From CAVTLG01 sp963735495 (lineage in GTDB: Bacteria > Chloroflexota > Ktedonobacteria > Ktedonobacterales > Ktedonobacteraceae): DNA of 64,000 nucleotides. Positions within the stretch are counted from its first letter, which is position 1, and each line of letters starts with the position of its first letter. Made by a program: the position numbers and the translations under genes. The notes beneath the pieces are model-generated. The model was not told where the DNA came from and searched no databases. It saw only the letters and a program-made list of their open reading frames with translations. Location: assembly GCA_963735495.1 (NCBI GenBank), contig CAVTLG010000014.1, positions 186,001-250,000 on the forward strand, in the 5' to 3' direction. This document shows positions 25,957 to 35,154 of the stretch, piece after piece.

Positions 25957-27621
25957 ATGAATGAACATATTCTTGTTTGTGTCGCCTGGCCGTATGCGAA
26001 AAGCTCGACGCACGTCGGACAGATTGTTGGTGCGTACCTGCCAGCGGATACCTTTGCGCGCTATCACCGTATGGCTGGCAATCACGTCCTGATGGTTTCC
26101 GGTAGTGATGAGCATGGTACGCCCATCCTTGTGGATGCTGAGCGTGAGGGCATTACCCCACGCGAGTTTGTGGCGCGCTATCACACCCAGATCTGTGATG
26201 TCTGGGACAAGCTTGGCATGTCCTGGGACCTGTATACGGAGACCGGTACTGCGAACCACTATCGTATCACGCAGGATTTCTTCCTGACGCTCTATGATAA
26301 GGGCTACATTTACAAAGACACCATGCAGTCTCCCTATTGTCCCACTGATCGCCGTTTCCTGCCTGACCGCTATATTGAAGGCACCTGTCCCCATTGTGGC
26401 TATACAGGGGCGCGCGGTGATCAATGTGACAATTGCGGTCACACGCTAGATCCTATCGATCTGATCGACGCCAGGTGTCGCCTGTGTGGCAGCAAAACGA
26501 GCAAGCTAGAGATGCGCATGACCGATCACTTTTTCCTGGATCTGCCCAAACTACAGGAGCCATTGCAGCAATGGTTGTCAACGGAGAAGGATCACTGGCG
26601 ACCTAATACGCTCGGTTTTGCCATGAACTGGCTCAAAGAGGGACTGCGCGCCAGGGCCATTACGCGTGATCTGGATTGGGGGGTGCCCATTCCACTGGAA
26701 GGATACGCAGATAAGCGCATCTACGTCTGGTTTGATGCCGTGATTGGCTACTTCTCGGCCTCGGTTGAGTGGGCCGAGCGACAGGGTACGCCGGAAGCCT
26801 GGAAAACCTGGTGGGTGCCTGAGCAGACGGACCCGCCCGTGAAAGCGTACTACTTCATTGGCAAAGATAACATTCCTTTCCACGCCATTATCTGGCCTGC
26901 CATGTTGCTCGGCTATGGTAATCGCAATCTGCCTTACGATGTGCCCGCCAATGAATTTATGACCATGAGCGGGGTCAAGGCCTCGGCCAGTCGCGGCAAC
27001 GTTATCTGGACGAGCGATGTGCTGGAAAACTACGGGGCCGATACGTTGCGCTATTATCTCTCAGCCACCTCCCCGGAGGGTCGTGATACAGATTTCACCT
27101 ATGATGAGATGATTCGTCGCAACAATGACGAACTTGTTGCCACCTATGGCAATGCGGTCCATCGTACCCTGACCTTCCTACAGAGCAAGTTTGCTGGCGT
27201 GGTACCGGTACCACAGGCGTTGCGCGCGGCTGATCGCGAGATCTTAGCGGAGGTAGAGCGTGGCTTCGGGCTGGTTGGACACAATATTGCTCTCTGCCAT
27301 ATTAAAGAGGGCTTGAACGTGGCCATGAACGTGGCGCGTGCTGCCAATCGTTATCTGGATGAGCAAGCGCCCTGGAAGCAGATCAAGGTTGACCGCGAGG
27401 CCGCTGGTACAACCATTTACGTGATGTTGCAAGTCATCAGCGGACTGCATTTGATGCTCTGTCCTTACCTGCCCTTCTCATCGCAGCAGTTGCATGCGTA
27501 TCTGGGTTTCGCGGGTGACGTCAGTAAAGCTGGTTGGGCACCACAGCCGGTGCCGGCTGGCGCCACGCTGCCGAAGCCAGCACCACTGTTCCCCAAATTG
27601 GAGGAGCCAGTGACTGCCTGA
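25957..27621 (+). CDS. metG: Methionyl-tRNA synthetase
   Basis: 554 residues from ATG 25957 (GGGAGACAAATTACCTG upstream). It attaches methionine to tRNA-Met in the cytoplasm. Class I motifs are clear: the HIGH-equivalent STHVGQ near the start, the zinc knuckle CPHCGYTGARGDQCDNCG, and the KMSKS-equivalent SGVKASASRG. The anticodon-binding domain follows with NELVATYGNAVHR and ends with a helical bundle. The C-terminal EMAP-like dimerisation domain of the E. coli enzyme is absent, as in many short MetRS. Monocistronic; convergent with a secreted hydrolase gene. Confidence 0.95.
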   Translation: MNEHILVCVAWPYAKSSTHVGQIVGAYLPADTFARYHRMAGNHVLMVSGSDEHGTPILVDAEREGITPREFVARYHTQICDVWDKLGMSWDLYTETGTANHYRITQDFFLTLYDKGYIYKDTMQSPYCPTDRRFLPDRYIEGTCPHCGYTGARGDQCDNCGHTLDPIDLIDARCRLCGSKTSKLEMRMTDHFFLDLPKLQEPLQQWLSTEKDHWRPNTLGFAMNWLKEGLRARAITRDLDWGVPIPLEGYADKRIYVWFDAVIGYFSASVEWAERQGTPEAWKTWWVPEQTDPPVKAYYFIGKDNIPFHAIIWPAMLLGYGNRNLPYDVPANEFMTMSGVKASASRGNVIWTSDVLENYGADTLRYYLSATSPEGRDTDFTYDEMIRRNNDELVATYGNAVHRTLTFLQSKFAGVVPVPQALRAADREILAEVERGFGLVGHNIALCHIKEGLNVAMNVARAANRYLDEQAPWKQIKVDREAAGTTIYVMLQVISGLHLMLCPYLPFSSQQLHAYLGFAGDVSKAGWAPQPVPAGATLPKPAPLFPKLEEPVTA

Positions 27622-27632
27622 TGCCTACAGGA

Positions 27633-27679
27633 ACCTCTAGCTGTCGAACGAGATAATCCCTGCGTCGGCAACTAGAGGT
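27633..27679. terminator. Stem-loop between convergent genes
   Basis: ACCTCTAGCTGTCG at 27633-27646 pairs with CGGCAACTAGAGGT at 27666-27679 with two mismatches. It lies after metG and before the 3' end of the minus-strand hydrolase gene, so a bidirectional terminator is plausible, although there is no clear T tract. Confidence 0.45.
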
Positions 27680-27711
27680 CCGTCGGTTCTTCAATGCTGT
27701 GTAGGAGTCAG

Positions 27712-28788
27712 TCAGGGAGCCGCATGCTTGAGCGCCCAGCGACTGATCGCCGCGTATGTCAGCGGAGCAGTATAGTGAAGATTGAGCGAATGCCCCGTAT
27801 CAGGAATCACCTGCGCCTGTAGGTGTGCTTGCGCGGAGTAGTAGGAACTCTCCTCTGCGACCACCCTGGCATTGCTCGAACAGTCAACAGCGTCGGTACA
27901 GAAAAACTGGTCGTCGCCTCCTACGACGAGGAAAACAGGCACCGTGATCTGCAACGAGTATTCCCCAGTCAGAAACTCACCAATCGTGCTGAGTTCTGGC
28001 ACCGTGAGCGTCTCTTTGTGGCTCTCATCAGATGCAATTACGTTTGGATCACTTGTCGCAGCATCGTAGAAAGCGTTTGCGCGCACACTGTCATCACCCA
28101 CTGCGCTGGTTCCCGTTGTTAAGTAGCCATCATCCAGATTGGCAAAACGTCCACTGGGGTCCAGGTTGGCTGGAATTAAATCGAACAAGCTCAGAAAATT
28201 GGGATTAATCGTGTGCAGCCAGCCGGTAAGCACGAGGCCATCTACATCATCGTAGGTTGCGGCTTCCGCCGTAGCTGTAACAGAGCCATAGGAATGTCCA
28301 ATAAGCAGGACATGCGCAAAAGAGGCCCCTTCAATCGTACCTGTCCTCAGATCCTGCACCAACTCATGCAAGATATAAGCGTTGGCAGGTGTCGTCACAT
28401 CACTGCTAGGCAGTTGCGAACTTTGCCCCATACCGATAGTGTCATAGTTAAATGTGCTATAGCCGGCAGCAGTGAAGGCGTCGACCGCCGAATAGAGCGT
28501 GGTATTCTCATAGGGCCAGTCCCAGTAGGTATGATCATAGGTTGAACCATGAATGAGGATTTCTACGGTGTGAGCCGGACCGCTGGCCGGGTTGCAGAGC
28601 TGGCCGTAAATGCTATACTCAGCGGGATCATCAGCGTCAAGTGCCACGGGCACCGTGACAGTATAACAGCGTTTGGTGAGCTTTGTTGTATCTGTTGCGT
28701 GCGCACTGGTGGGCACCAGGAAGCCGAATACGAGGAGTGCCATGGTGCAGACGATACAGAAACGAGAGAAATACAGGGATGCTTTCAT
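27712..28788 (-). CDS. Secreted alpha/beta hydrolase
   Basis: 358 residues with a Sec signal peptide (MKASLYFSRFCIVCTMALLV, cleavage near SAHA-TDT). The fold shows the oxyanion strand EILIHGSTYDH, nucleophile elbow LIGHSYGSV (Ser), acid in VVGGDDQFF (Asp) and the catalytic His in PDTGHSLNLH. Two cysteine pairs suggest disulfides in the exported enzyme. Family members include lipases and esterases of Actinobacteria and Ktedonobacteria. Start ATG 28788 has GGAGTG upstream. Alone, convergent with metG. Confidence 0.8.
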   Translation of the reverse strand: MKASLYFSRFCIVCTMALLVFGFLVPTSAHATDTTKLTKRCYTVTVPVALDADDPAEYSIYGQLCNPASGPAHTVEILIHGSTYDHTYWDWPYENTTLYSAVDAFTAAGYSTFNYDTIGMGQSSQLPSSDVTTPANAYILHELVQDLRTGTIEGASFAHVLLIGHSYGSVTATAEAATYDDVDGLVLTGWLHTINPNFLSLFDLIPANLDPSGRFANLDDGYLTTGTSAVGDDSVRANAFYDAATSDPNVIASDESHKETLTVPELSTIGEFLTGEYSLQITVPVFLVVGGDDQFFCTDAVDCSSNARVVAEESSYYSAQAHLQAQVIPDTGHSLNLHYTAPLTYAAISRWALKHAAP

Positions 28789-29322
28789 GCAATTTCACTC
28801 CTAATTCAAAATAAATAGAGCATGTTTGAGACAGGATGTGCAATTATGCTGTAGGTCAGAGCTATGCAGTTTCCTGTCCGTGGAAGAACACCGTCCTGAT
28901 TTATCCTTTATATGTGCTATGTGCCTATACCGTTGTTTGCCATCGCGCAGTGAAGAACCGTGAGAATCCTGGGAGGCAAGGTGCTAATGCTGGTCGGTAG
29001 GCGTTTTTAGCCTAGCGCTCAGAGAAGCTAGATTCAAGGGTGAAAGAGGGACAATTCTCAGCATATTACTTATTTAAGAGAATCTTTTTTTGCTTAGCGG
29101 TCAGTATTGCGGGTGGGGTTGCTCACTTGTATTGTGCCGGGCTGATGGTGATTATATAAATTGTCCCTCTACTACTCTTGCAGAAAGCAAGCGGTATTGC
29201 TTACAGTATTATTGTATTCCAGAATGCTGAAACGTAAGGAGCGTTTCATTTCACCTGTTATACGCCTCTCTTTGATTATGTGTGAGGACATCTACACGAC
29301 AGGAAGAATTGAGGAGGATGCC
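28789..29322. other. Gene-free divergent spacer
   Basis: 534 bp between the hydrolase start and the antiporter start. It must contain both promoters. No RNA gene or clear motif is seen; the plus-strand frame from 29161 to 29322 is open but lacks coding character and a ribosome site. Confidence 0.4.
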
Positions 29323-30627
29323 ATGACTAGCTCTCAAATTGCGGCCTTATTTTTTTTAGAGATGGCAGTCATTCTGAGCGTATGCCGTATTGTGGGTCTG
29401 CTTGCCAGGCGCATCGGGCAGCCACAAGTAGTAGCGGAGATGATAGCTGGTGTGCTCATGGGGCCATCATTGTTTGGCTTACTGTTCCCGAAATGGCAAG
29501 GCATACTCTTTCCCCATGTTATGCAGAGCATCATCTATAGCGTCAGCCAGGTTGGATTAGTGCTCTATATGTTTCTGGTCGGTGTTGAATTTGACACGAG
29601 TTTGATTCGCAAACGCCTGGCGAGCGCGGCCTCCGTCTCTGCTGCGGGGATACTGATGCCGTTTGTGCTGGGTTCATTGCTGATCCTCTATCTTATTCAT
29701 CAGCCGGGTTTATTCAGTCCCAGAATCTTGTCCTGGCAGGCCATGCTTTTTATGGGTGCAGCTATTTCTATTACTGCTTTTCCGATGCTGGCGCGCATCA
29801 TCGTTGAACGTCGTTTAGCGGGCACGCCAATGGGCACGCTGGCCTTAGCCGCTGGCTCTATCGATGATGTGGCAGCCTGGTCGGTATTGGCTATCTTGCT
29901 GGCGGTATTCAGTAACAATAGTCTCATTGCTATTGTGGCCATTGTGGGTGGATTAGCCTATGCATTGCTTGTGCTATTTGTCGTTAAGCCACTGCTGAAG
30001 CCCCTGGGTGATACTGTTGAGCGCAATCATGGTTTAAGTGGAACTATGCTGACCTTTGTACTGATTCTCTTAATGCTGGGTGCCTGGATTACCGATACCA
30101 TTGGTATTTATGCTATTTTCGGCGCTTTTTTGCTCGGAGTCGCGATGCCGCGTGGCGCTTTCGCGTATCACCTGCGCAGGATACTCGAACCTCTCACCAC
30201 GAATTTTCTCCTCCCGCTCTTCTTTGTCTATTCGGGCTTAAATACGCGCCTGGGTCTGGTTAACAAGCCACTGCTCTGGTTTATTGCGCTGCTGATCTTC
30301 CTGGCTTCTTTTGGTGGGAAAGGGATAGCCTGCTGGATCGCGGCACGATTGGTCAAAGTGCCCAATCGCGAGGCGATGGCTATCGGCTCTTTGATGAATG
30401 CTCGCGGCCTGATGGAACTCATTTTGCTCAATATTTGCCTGGAGCGCGGTATTATCACGTCGGTACTGTTTACGATGCTGGTGTTGATGGCTATCTTGAC
30501 GACCCTGGTGGCTTCGCCACTGTTTGAATTCGTCTATGGGCGTTTCCGTTCGGCGGAAAATACGGCTATGGACTCGCTGACGCCCGGACCAAGTGAGGCT
30601 GAGCAACCACAAGGCGCGATCTCTTGA
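29323..30627 (+). CDS. CPA2-family cation:proton antiporter
   Basis: 434 residues. ATG 29323 is preferred to upstream starts because of GAGGAGGATGCC. About twelve membrane helices run from QIAALFFLEMAVILSVCRIV to the end. Diagnostic features are LARRIGQPQVVAEMIAGVLM at helix 2, SITAFPMLARII, and LAAGSIDDVAAWSVLA with the paired acidic residues of the ion site. No C-terminal TrkA-N/C domain. It exchanges Na+ or K+ for protons at the inner membrane. Separated by 289 bases from the biosynthetic cluster. Confidence 0.85.
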   Translation: MTSSQIAALFFLEMAVILSVCRIVGLLARRIGQPQVVAEMIAGVLMGPSLFGLLFPKWQGILFPHVMQSIIYSVSQVGLVLYMFLVGVEFDTSLIRKRLASAASVSAAGILMPFVLGSLLILYLIHQPGLFSPRILSWQAMLFMGAAISITAFPMLARIIVERRLAGTPMGTLALAAGSIDDVAAWSVLAILLAVFSNNSLIAIVAIVGGLAYALLVLFVVKPLLKPLGDTVERNHGLSGTMLTFVLILLMLGAWITDTIGIYAIFGAFLLGVAMPRGAFAYHLRRILEPLTTNFLLPLFFVYSGLNTRLGLVNKPLLWFIALLIFLASFGGKGIACWIAARLVKVPNREAMAIGSLMNARGLMELILLNICLERGIITSVLFTMLVLMAILTTLVASPLFEFVYGRFRSAENTAMDSLTPGPSEAEQPQGAIS

Positions 30628-30690
30628 TGCCTTATGGGCGACGTTTTTGAGCCTGTCACCATCAAGCATTGTGAAGCAAAGACGAATATT

Positions 30691-30726
30691 ATGGGGCAAA
30701 TTTAAACCGCTGCAAATTGTCCCCAT
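30691..30726. terminator. Imperfect hairpin after the antiporter gene
   Basis: ATGGGGCAAATTT and AAATTGTCCCCAT form an imperfect stem with a 10-base loop. It separates the antiporter from the downstream cluster; no T run follows. Confidence 0.3.
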
Positions 30727-30916
30727 ATCTACCTGTTGGTTTCTATAGATTTTGGGTATTCTCTCTCTTAGAGATAGCATGCTAAAAAATAGATAAGAAA
30801 TGAGGTGATGTAAGGCATAAGGAGATTAATATCCTAATGGAAGACGAATATAGCATGAATAGCTTACAGAAATCTATGTAGTATTTATTGTGCCTTCTCC
30901 TTTTAAGGGATAGCCG

Positions 30917-32056
30917 ATGGATTTTTCGTGGAGCCAGGAACAGACAGCAGGGTACGACACCTGCCTGCGGTTAACAGAAAATTATTTTAAGCACCATACG
31001 GTAAAATACGCTGAGTACTGGACGAGAGAGCAATGGCAGTTCTGTGCCGAACAGGGACTTACTGGCCTTTGTGTGCCCACTCACTATGGGGGCAGAGATT
31101 GTAACGCGTTGACAACTGCGCATCTGCTTGAAGCGTTTGGACGTGGTTGTGAAGATATGGGGCTGGTCTTTTCCGTCGCGGCTCACCTGTTGGCCTGCGT
31201 CAGGCCGCTTGTTGAGTATGGAAGTGAGGATCTCAAAGAGACGTGGTTGCCCGGATGTTGTGCTGGTCAGTTTATTGCCGGGAATGCTATTACTGAAAAA
31301 GATGCTGGTTCGGATGTTTTTGCTCTCAAGACGCGGGCGGTATGGGACGGGGATGCCTACATTTTAACCGGGACGAAGAGTTATGTAAGTAACGGTCCCA
31401 TTGCTGACTTCTTGCTTGTTTATGCTGCTACAAATCCCACACATGGCTATCTGGGCCTCAGCGCATTTGTGGTAAAAAGGGATACTCCCGGTCTCAGTAT
31501 TGGTGAGACCTGCGATAAGATGGGACTGACGAGTGCTCCAGCCTGTCAGGTTCACTTGCGTGATTGCCGCGTACCACTCACATGCAGGCTGGGATCTGAA
31601 GGGCAAGGAGCGCAAATCTTCACCAGATCGATGCAATGGGAGCGTTCATGCCTGTTCGCTGCCTATGTCGGTATGCTGGAGCGCCAGCTTGAACAATCAG
31701 TTGCGTATGCGCGGGAACGTCGCCAATTTGGTAAGCCGATTGGTAAGCAGCAAGCCATTGCCCATCGTTTGGCCGATATGAAGCTGCGACTGGAGTCAGC
31801 GCGCCTGTTGCTCTATCGTGCTTGCTGGTTACTAGATCAGGGGAAAGCTACGACGCAAGATATTTCCCTGGCCAAGTTGGCGGTCAGTGAAGCCGCGCTG
31901 CAAGGTGGTCTGGATGCTATACAGATTCATGGCGCTCTCGGTTTTGAGAAAAGCTACGGTATTGAACGCATGCTTCGTGATGCCATTCCGGGTAGTATAT
32001 TTTCGGGGACATCAGAGATACATCGCAATATTATTGCCAATGAGTTGGGTTTATGA
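30917..32056 (+). CDS. Acyl-CoA dehydrogenase-fold prolyl-carrier dehydrogenase (PltE/RedW type)
   Basis: 379 residues, full acyl-CoA dehydrogenase fold: AITEKDAGSDVFALKTRA for FAD binding, the QFGKPIGKQQAIAHRLADMK helix, and the C-terminal IHGALGFEKSYGIERMLRD and FSGTSEIHRNIIANEL. In pyrrole pathways this family oxidises L-prolyl-S-carrier protein to pyrrolyl-2-carboxyl-S-carrier protein with FAD. The assignment rests mainly on position: the stop overlaps the start of a proline-type adenylation gene (ATGA at 32053), followed by the carrier and halogenase. Alone it could be a fatty acyl-CoA enzyme. Confidence 0.8.
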   Translation: MDFSWSQEQTAGYDTCLRLTENYFKHHTVKYAEYWTREQWQFCAEQGLTGLCVPTHYGGRDCNALTTAHLLEAFGRGCEDMGLVFSVAAHLLACVRPLVEYGSEDLKETWLPGCCAGQFIAGNAITEKDAGSDVFALKTRAVWDGDAYILTGTKSYVSNGPIADFLLVYAATNPTHGYLGLSAFVVKRDTPGLSIGETCDKMGLTSAPACQVHLRDCRVPLTCRLGSEGQGAQIFTRSMQWERSCLFAAYVGMLERQLEQSVAYARERRQFGKPIGKQQAIAHRLADMKLRLESARLLLYRACWLLDQGKATTQDISLAKLAVSEAALQGGLDAIQIHGALGFEKSYGIERMLRDAIPGSIFSGTSEIHRNIIANELGL

Positions 32057-33576
32057 TGCTATATGATCTTGTAATGCAAAGTGCCTTGCGTACCCCTGAG
32101 CATCTGGCCGTCAAAGGGCCAGATAAGAGCATGACGTACAGTGAACTTGATGCTCTGGCAAATCGCTGTGCGCGTGCGCTGACGAGTCTGGGTGTTGGCT
32201 GTGGCGACCGTGTGGGCATCTGGCTGGCGAAGTCAACCAGTACGGTCGTCGCCATGCAGGCAGTGCTGCGTTGCGGTGCAATATATGTGCCGCTCGATCC
32301 GCTGAGTCCCGCAGCACGTGTTCACACTATTCTGCGTGATTGTGATGTGTATCTACTGATCACGACACAAGAACGCGCCGACGCGCTGTTGGCCGCCGAA
32401 GTTGATTTGCAGAGTATCATCTGCCTGTGTGTGGATGGAAGCGGACCAGGAATGCATTGGCACGATCTGAGCCAATTTTCGGATCAGCCAGTATTAATGC
32501 CTGCTCTACAGGATGACGCGATAGCCTATATTCTCTATACCTCTGGATCGACGGGGAAGCCCAAAGGGGTTTGTATTAGCCATCGAAACGCACTGGCCTT
32601 TATCGAGTGGGCCGCCGAAGCGTTACGTGCCAGCGCAGCGGACCGTTTCGCGAATCACGCGTCATTTCACTTTGATGTATCGGTGCTTGACCTCTATGTT
32701 GCTTTTCAGGTGGGGGCGGCTGTTTTTCTCATTCCCGATGGCATTGCCTACCTGCCTACCTCGCTCGTCAACTTTCTGGTACGCGAAGAATTGACCATCT
32801 GGTATTCGGTCCCATCAGTACTGGCGTTGATGATAGAGCATGGAGGGTTTTTAGAGATTGCGGCGCAGCCATTGCGCTGTATCCTTTTTGCGGGAGAGCC
32901 TTTTCCCATTAAATATTTGCAGCGTTTATATGCGCGATGGTCACACGTGCGGTTTTTAAATCTGTATGGTCCCACAGAGACAAATGTGTGCACCTATTAT
33001 GAAATAACGGCTGAGAGTATGCAGCGAACACGAGTGGTTCCTATTGGTCGTGCCTGTTCCGGTGACATTGTGTGGGCACGCAAGGACGACGGTACGACGG
33101 CTCGCCCTGACGAAGAGGGAGAGCTGATCGTGGCTGGTCCGACCGTGATGGTCGGTTATTGGGGACAGCCAGTACAGCAAGGAAAACCCTATGCCACTGG
33201 GGATCTCGTGCGCTTGCAGGAGGATGGCGATTATGTCTATGTGGGACGTCGTGATCAGCTGGTAAAGGTGCGAGGATATCGCATAGAACTCGGCGATATC
33301 GAGACGACGTTGGAGGAGCATCCAGCCATTTATGAAGCGGTTGTGCTCGTGATAGGTGCAGGCATGGAGGCCCGTCTGGCGGCTTTTGTCGTTGTGCCTG
33401 ACTTCGCCAGCACTCCCTCGCTCTTGGAGATCAAGCAATACTGCGCTGAGCGTTTACCCCGCTTTATGATCGTTGACATACTGCGCGTGCTTCCGGCGCT
33501 GCCGCGCACCAGAAATGGCAAAGTTGATCGTCTTGCGCTCACCACCGTTGCGCTAGAAAAAGTGCAGATAGGATGA
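32053..33576 (+). CDS. Free-standing amino-acid adenylation enzyme, proline type (PltF/RedM-like)
   Basis: 507 residues without a fused carrier or condensation domain. Core motifs: A3 YTSGSTGKPKGV, A4 FDVSVLDLY, A5 NLYGPTETNVCTYY, A7 YATGDLVR, A8 GYRIELGDIE and A10 PRTRNGKVDR with the catalytic Lys. The A5 stretch matches the L-proline activators of pyrrole pathways (PltF, RedM, CloN4). It would make prolyl-AMP and load the carrier encoded immediately downstream. Translation is coupled to the dehydrogenase gene by a 4-base overlap. Confidence 0.85.
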   Translation: MMLYDLVMQSALRTPEHLAVKGPDKSMTYSELDALANRCARALTSLGVGCGDRVGIWLAKSTSTVVAMQAVLRCGAIYVPLDPLSPAARVHTILRDCDVYLLITTQERADALLAAEVDLQSIICLCVDGSGPGMHWHDLSQFSDQPVLMPALQDDAIAYILYTSGSTGKPKGVCISHRNALAFIEWAAEALRASAADRFANHASFHFDVSVLDLYVAFQVGAAVFLIPDGIAYLPTSLVNFLVREELTIWYSVPSVLALMIEHGGFLEIAAQPLRCILFAGEPFPIKYLQRLYARWSHVRFLNLYGPTETNVCTYYEITAESMQRTRVVPIGRACSGDIVWARKDDGTTARPDEEGELIVAGPTVMVGYWGQPVQQGKPYATGDLVRLQEDGDYVYVGRRDQLVKVRGYRIELGDIETTLEEHPAIYEAVVLVIGAGMEARLAAFVVVPDFASTPSLLEIKQYCAERLPRFMIVDILRVLPALPRTRNGKVDRLALTTVALEKVQIG

Positions 33577-33852
33577 ATGACTATGCAGAGACAGCAAATT
33601 TATGCGGAGCTTAAACACTATATTGAGCAAAGAGTATTGGAAGACGAAACTGTTGCCCTTGATGAGCACACACCATTGCTTGAGTGGGGTATTCTCAGTT
33701 CATTTGATATTGTCAAACTTTTGAGCTTTATCGAGAAGCAGTACCAGTTGCAAATACCGGCTGATATGATCGTCGCTGACCATTTTGTGCATCTCGTTGC
33801 CATTACTGATATGGTGATAGAGAGTCTGGAGAGAGCACGACCTGTCGTGTAG
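33577..33852 (+). CDS. Peptidyl carrier protein (PltL-like)
   Basis: 91 residues. The four-helix carrier fold is recognisable with the phosphopantetheine site in LLEWGILSSFDIVKLLSFIE; the modified Ser is one of the two in ILSSFD. It starts directly after the stop of the adenylation gene (33574-33576). It would hold proline and then pyrrole-2-carboxylate as a thioester while the dehydrogenase and halogenase act. A phosphopantetheinyl transferase is not encoded nearby and would come from elsewhere. Confidence 0.85.
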   Translation: MTMQRQQIYAELKHYIEQRVLEDETVALDEHTPLLEWGILSSFDIVKLLSFIEKQYQLQIPADMIVADHFVHLVAITDMVIESLERARPVV

Positions 33853-33900
33853 TCGACAGGGAGCATGGTACTTATTTCAGCGGAAAGAGGGAGGGAGCAT

Positions 33901-35154
33901 ATGAAAACAGATGTTGCGATTGTGGGTGCGGGGCCAGGAGGGAGCGCCTGTGCATTGTTTCTACAACAGAGAGGGATCTCTTCTGTGCTCATCGAAAAGG
34001 ACACATTCCCTCGGCTCCATGTAGGGGAGTCGTTAACCGGTGAGTGCCGTACGATCTTTCAGAAACTGGGCCTGGAAGAGGAGGTAACGCAGAGAGGCTT
34101 TCTGGTGAAGCATGGTGGCAAGGTCATCGGACCTGATGGGAGGGGATCATTTCCGGTGCCCTTGATGGCGCGCACCCCCGAGGGATTGCGCCCGGCGACA
34201 TCCTGGCATGTGCGTCGTGATGAATTTGATCAGATGCTCGTAGATACAGCCATCGCGCGTGGTGTAACTGTCGTGCATGGTCAGGCCCTCAAGCCACAGC
34301 CCGATGCAGATGGTGCTATGCATAATCTTAGCATCAAAACCTCCGCTGGACACCGCGAGGAAATACAGGCCCGCGTGCTCGTGGACGCGTCCGGGCAGGC
34401 CACGTTTCTTAGTAATAGTGGTATGTTAGGCAAAAAAGAGCGCGGTAATTATGATAAACAGCTAGCGCTTTGGGGGCATGTGCGAGGAGCGCTTCAAGAT
34501 ACCGGTGAGAGAAGTAATAATACCTTGATATTTTATCAGAAGAAGAATCACTGGTCCTGGTTTATCCCGCTGGATGAAAAGATTGTCAGCATTGGCATCA
34601 TCGTTCCGGCAGATTATTTTAAGCAACAAAAGGAGAGTCCGCGGGATTTTTTTGCTCGTGAAATGGGTGCCATCAACACAGACTTGAGCCGGCGTGTGCG
34701 TGATGTTGAGATTCTCGGGGAAATACACACAGTTTCCAACTATTCATATCATATAAAGGATTTTACGGGTAAAGCATACTTATGCGTTGGAGATGCACAT
34801 CGCTTTATTGATCCAGTGCTTTCCTTTGGCGTGCACGTGGCATTACACGAAGCGTTAAAGGCTGCTGAAGTGATTGAGGAATATCTGCAAGGAAAGTACG
34901 ATGGCCAGGTCAATCCATTCGCTGGCTATCAGCAGTACTGTGAGGACGGCACTGACGTCTTTCAGCAGGTGATTGATGGCTTCTGGGATCATCCACTGGC
35001 CTTCGCCTTTTTTGTCCACGAGCGCCATGTCGACGACTTTAGAGATATGTTTGCTGGCCGTGTGTATGGTCAATCCTATGCAGGACTGGAGGCTCTGCGC
35101 CTTTTAAATGGACAAAAAGTGCAAAAAGTGCAAAAGGTAGAGGTGTTTTCATGA
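33901..35154 (+). CDS. FAD-dependent halogenase acting on carrier-bound substrate (PltA type)
   Basis: 417 residues from ATG 33901 (AGGGAGGGAGCAT). GAGPGGSA is the FAD-binding GxGxxG; WSWFIP is the WxWxIP signature of flavin halogenases; FIDPVLSFGVHVAL matches the second flavin region of PltA/PrnC-type enzymes; the Lys in GFLVKHGGK is a candidate for the chloramine-forming residue. The group halogenates pyrroles bound to a carrier protein using FADH2, O2 and chloride or bromide. No flavin reductase is adjacent. The C-terminus has an odd KVQKVQKVEVF repeat. The stop overlaps the next gene by 4 bases. Confidence 0.85.
   Translation: MKTDVAIVGAGPGGSACALFLQQRGISSVLIEKDTFPRLHVGESLTGECRTIFQKLGLEEEVTQRGFLVKHGGKVIGPDGRGSFPVPLMARTPEGLRPATSWHVRRDEFDQMLVDTAIARGVTVVHGQALKPQPDADGAMHNLSIKTSAGHREEIQARVLVDASGQATFLSNSGMLGKKERGNYDKQLALWGHVRGALQDTGERSNNTLIFYQKKNHWSWFIPLDEKIVSIGIIVPADYFKQQKESPRDFFAREMGAINTDLSRRVRDVEILGEIHTVSNYSYHIKDFTGKAYLCVGDAHRFIDPVLSFGVHVALHEALKAAEVIEEYLQGKYDGQVNPFAGYQQYCEDGTDVFQQVIDGFWDHPLAFAFFVHERHVDDFRDMFAGRVYGQSYAGLEALRLLNGQKVQKVQKVEVFS

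Noticed and set aside
28213..28545. Plus-strand gene opposite the secreted hydrolase
   Set aside because: It is antisense to a clear alpha/beta hydrolase and has no motif.
30917..32056. Ordinary fatty-acid acyl-CoA dehydrogenase
   Set aside because: Possible by fold, but the stop-start coupling to a proline-type adenylation gene and the carrier and halogenase downstream favour the prolyl-carrier role.
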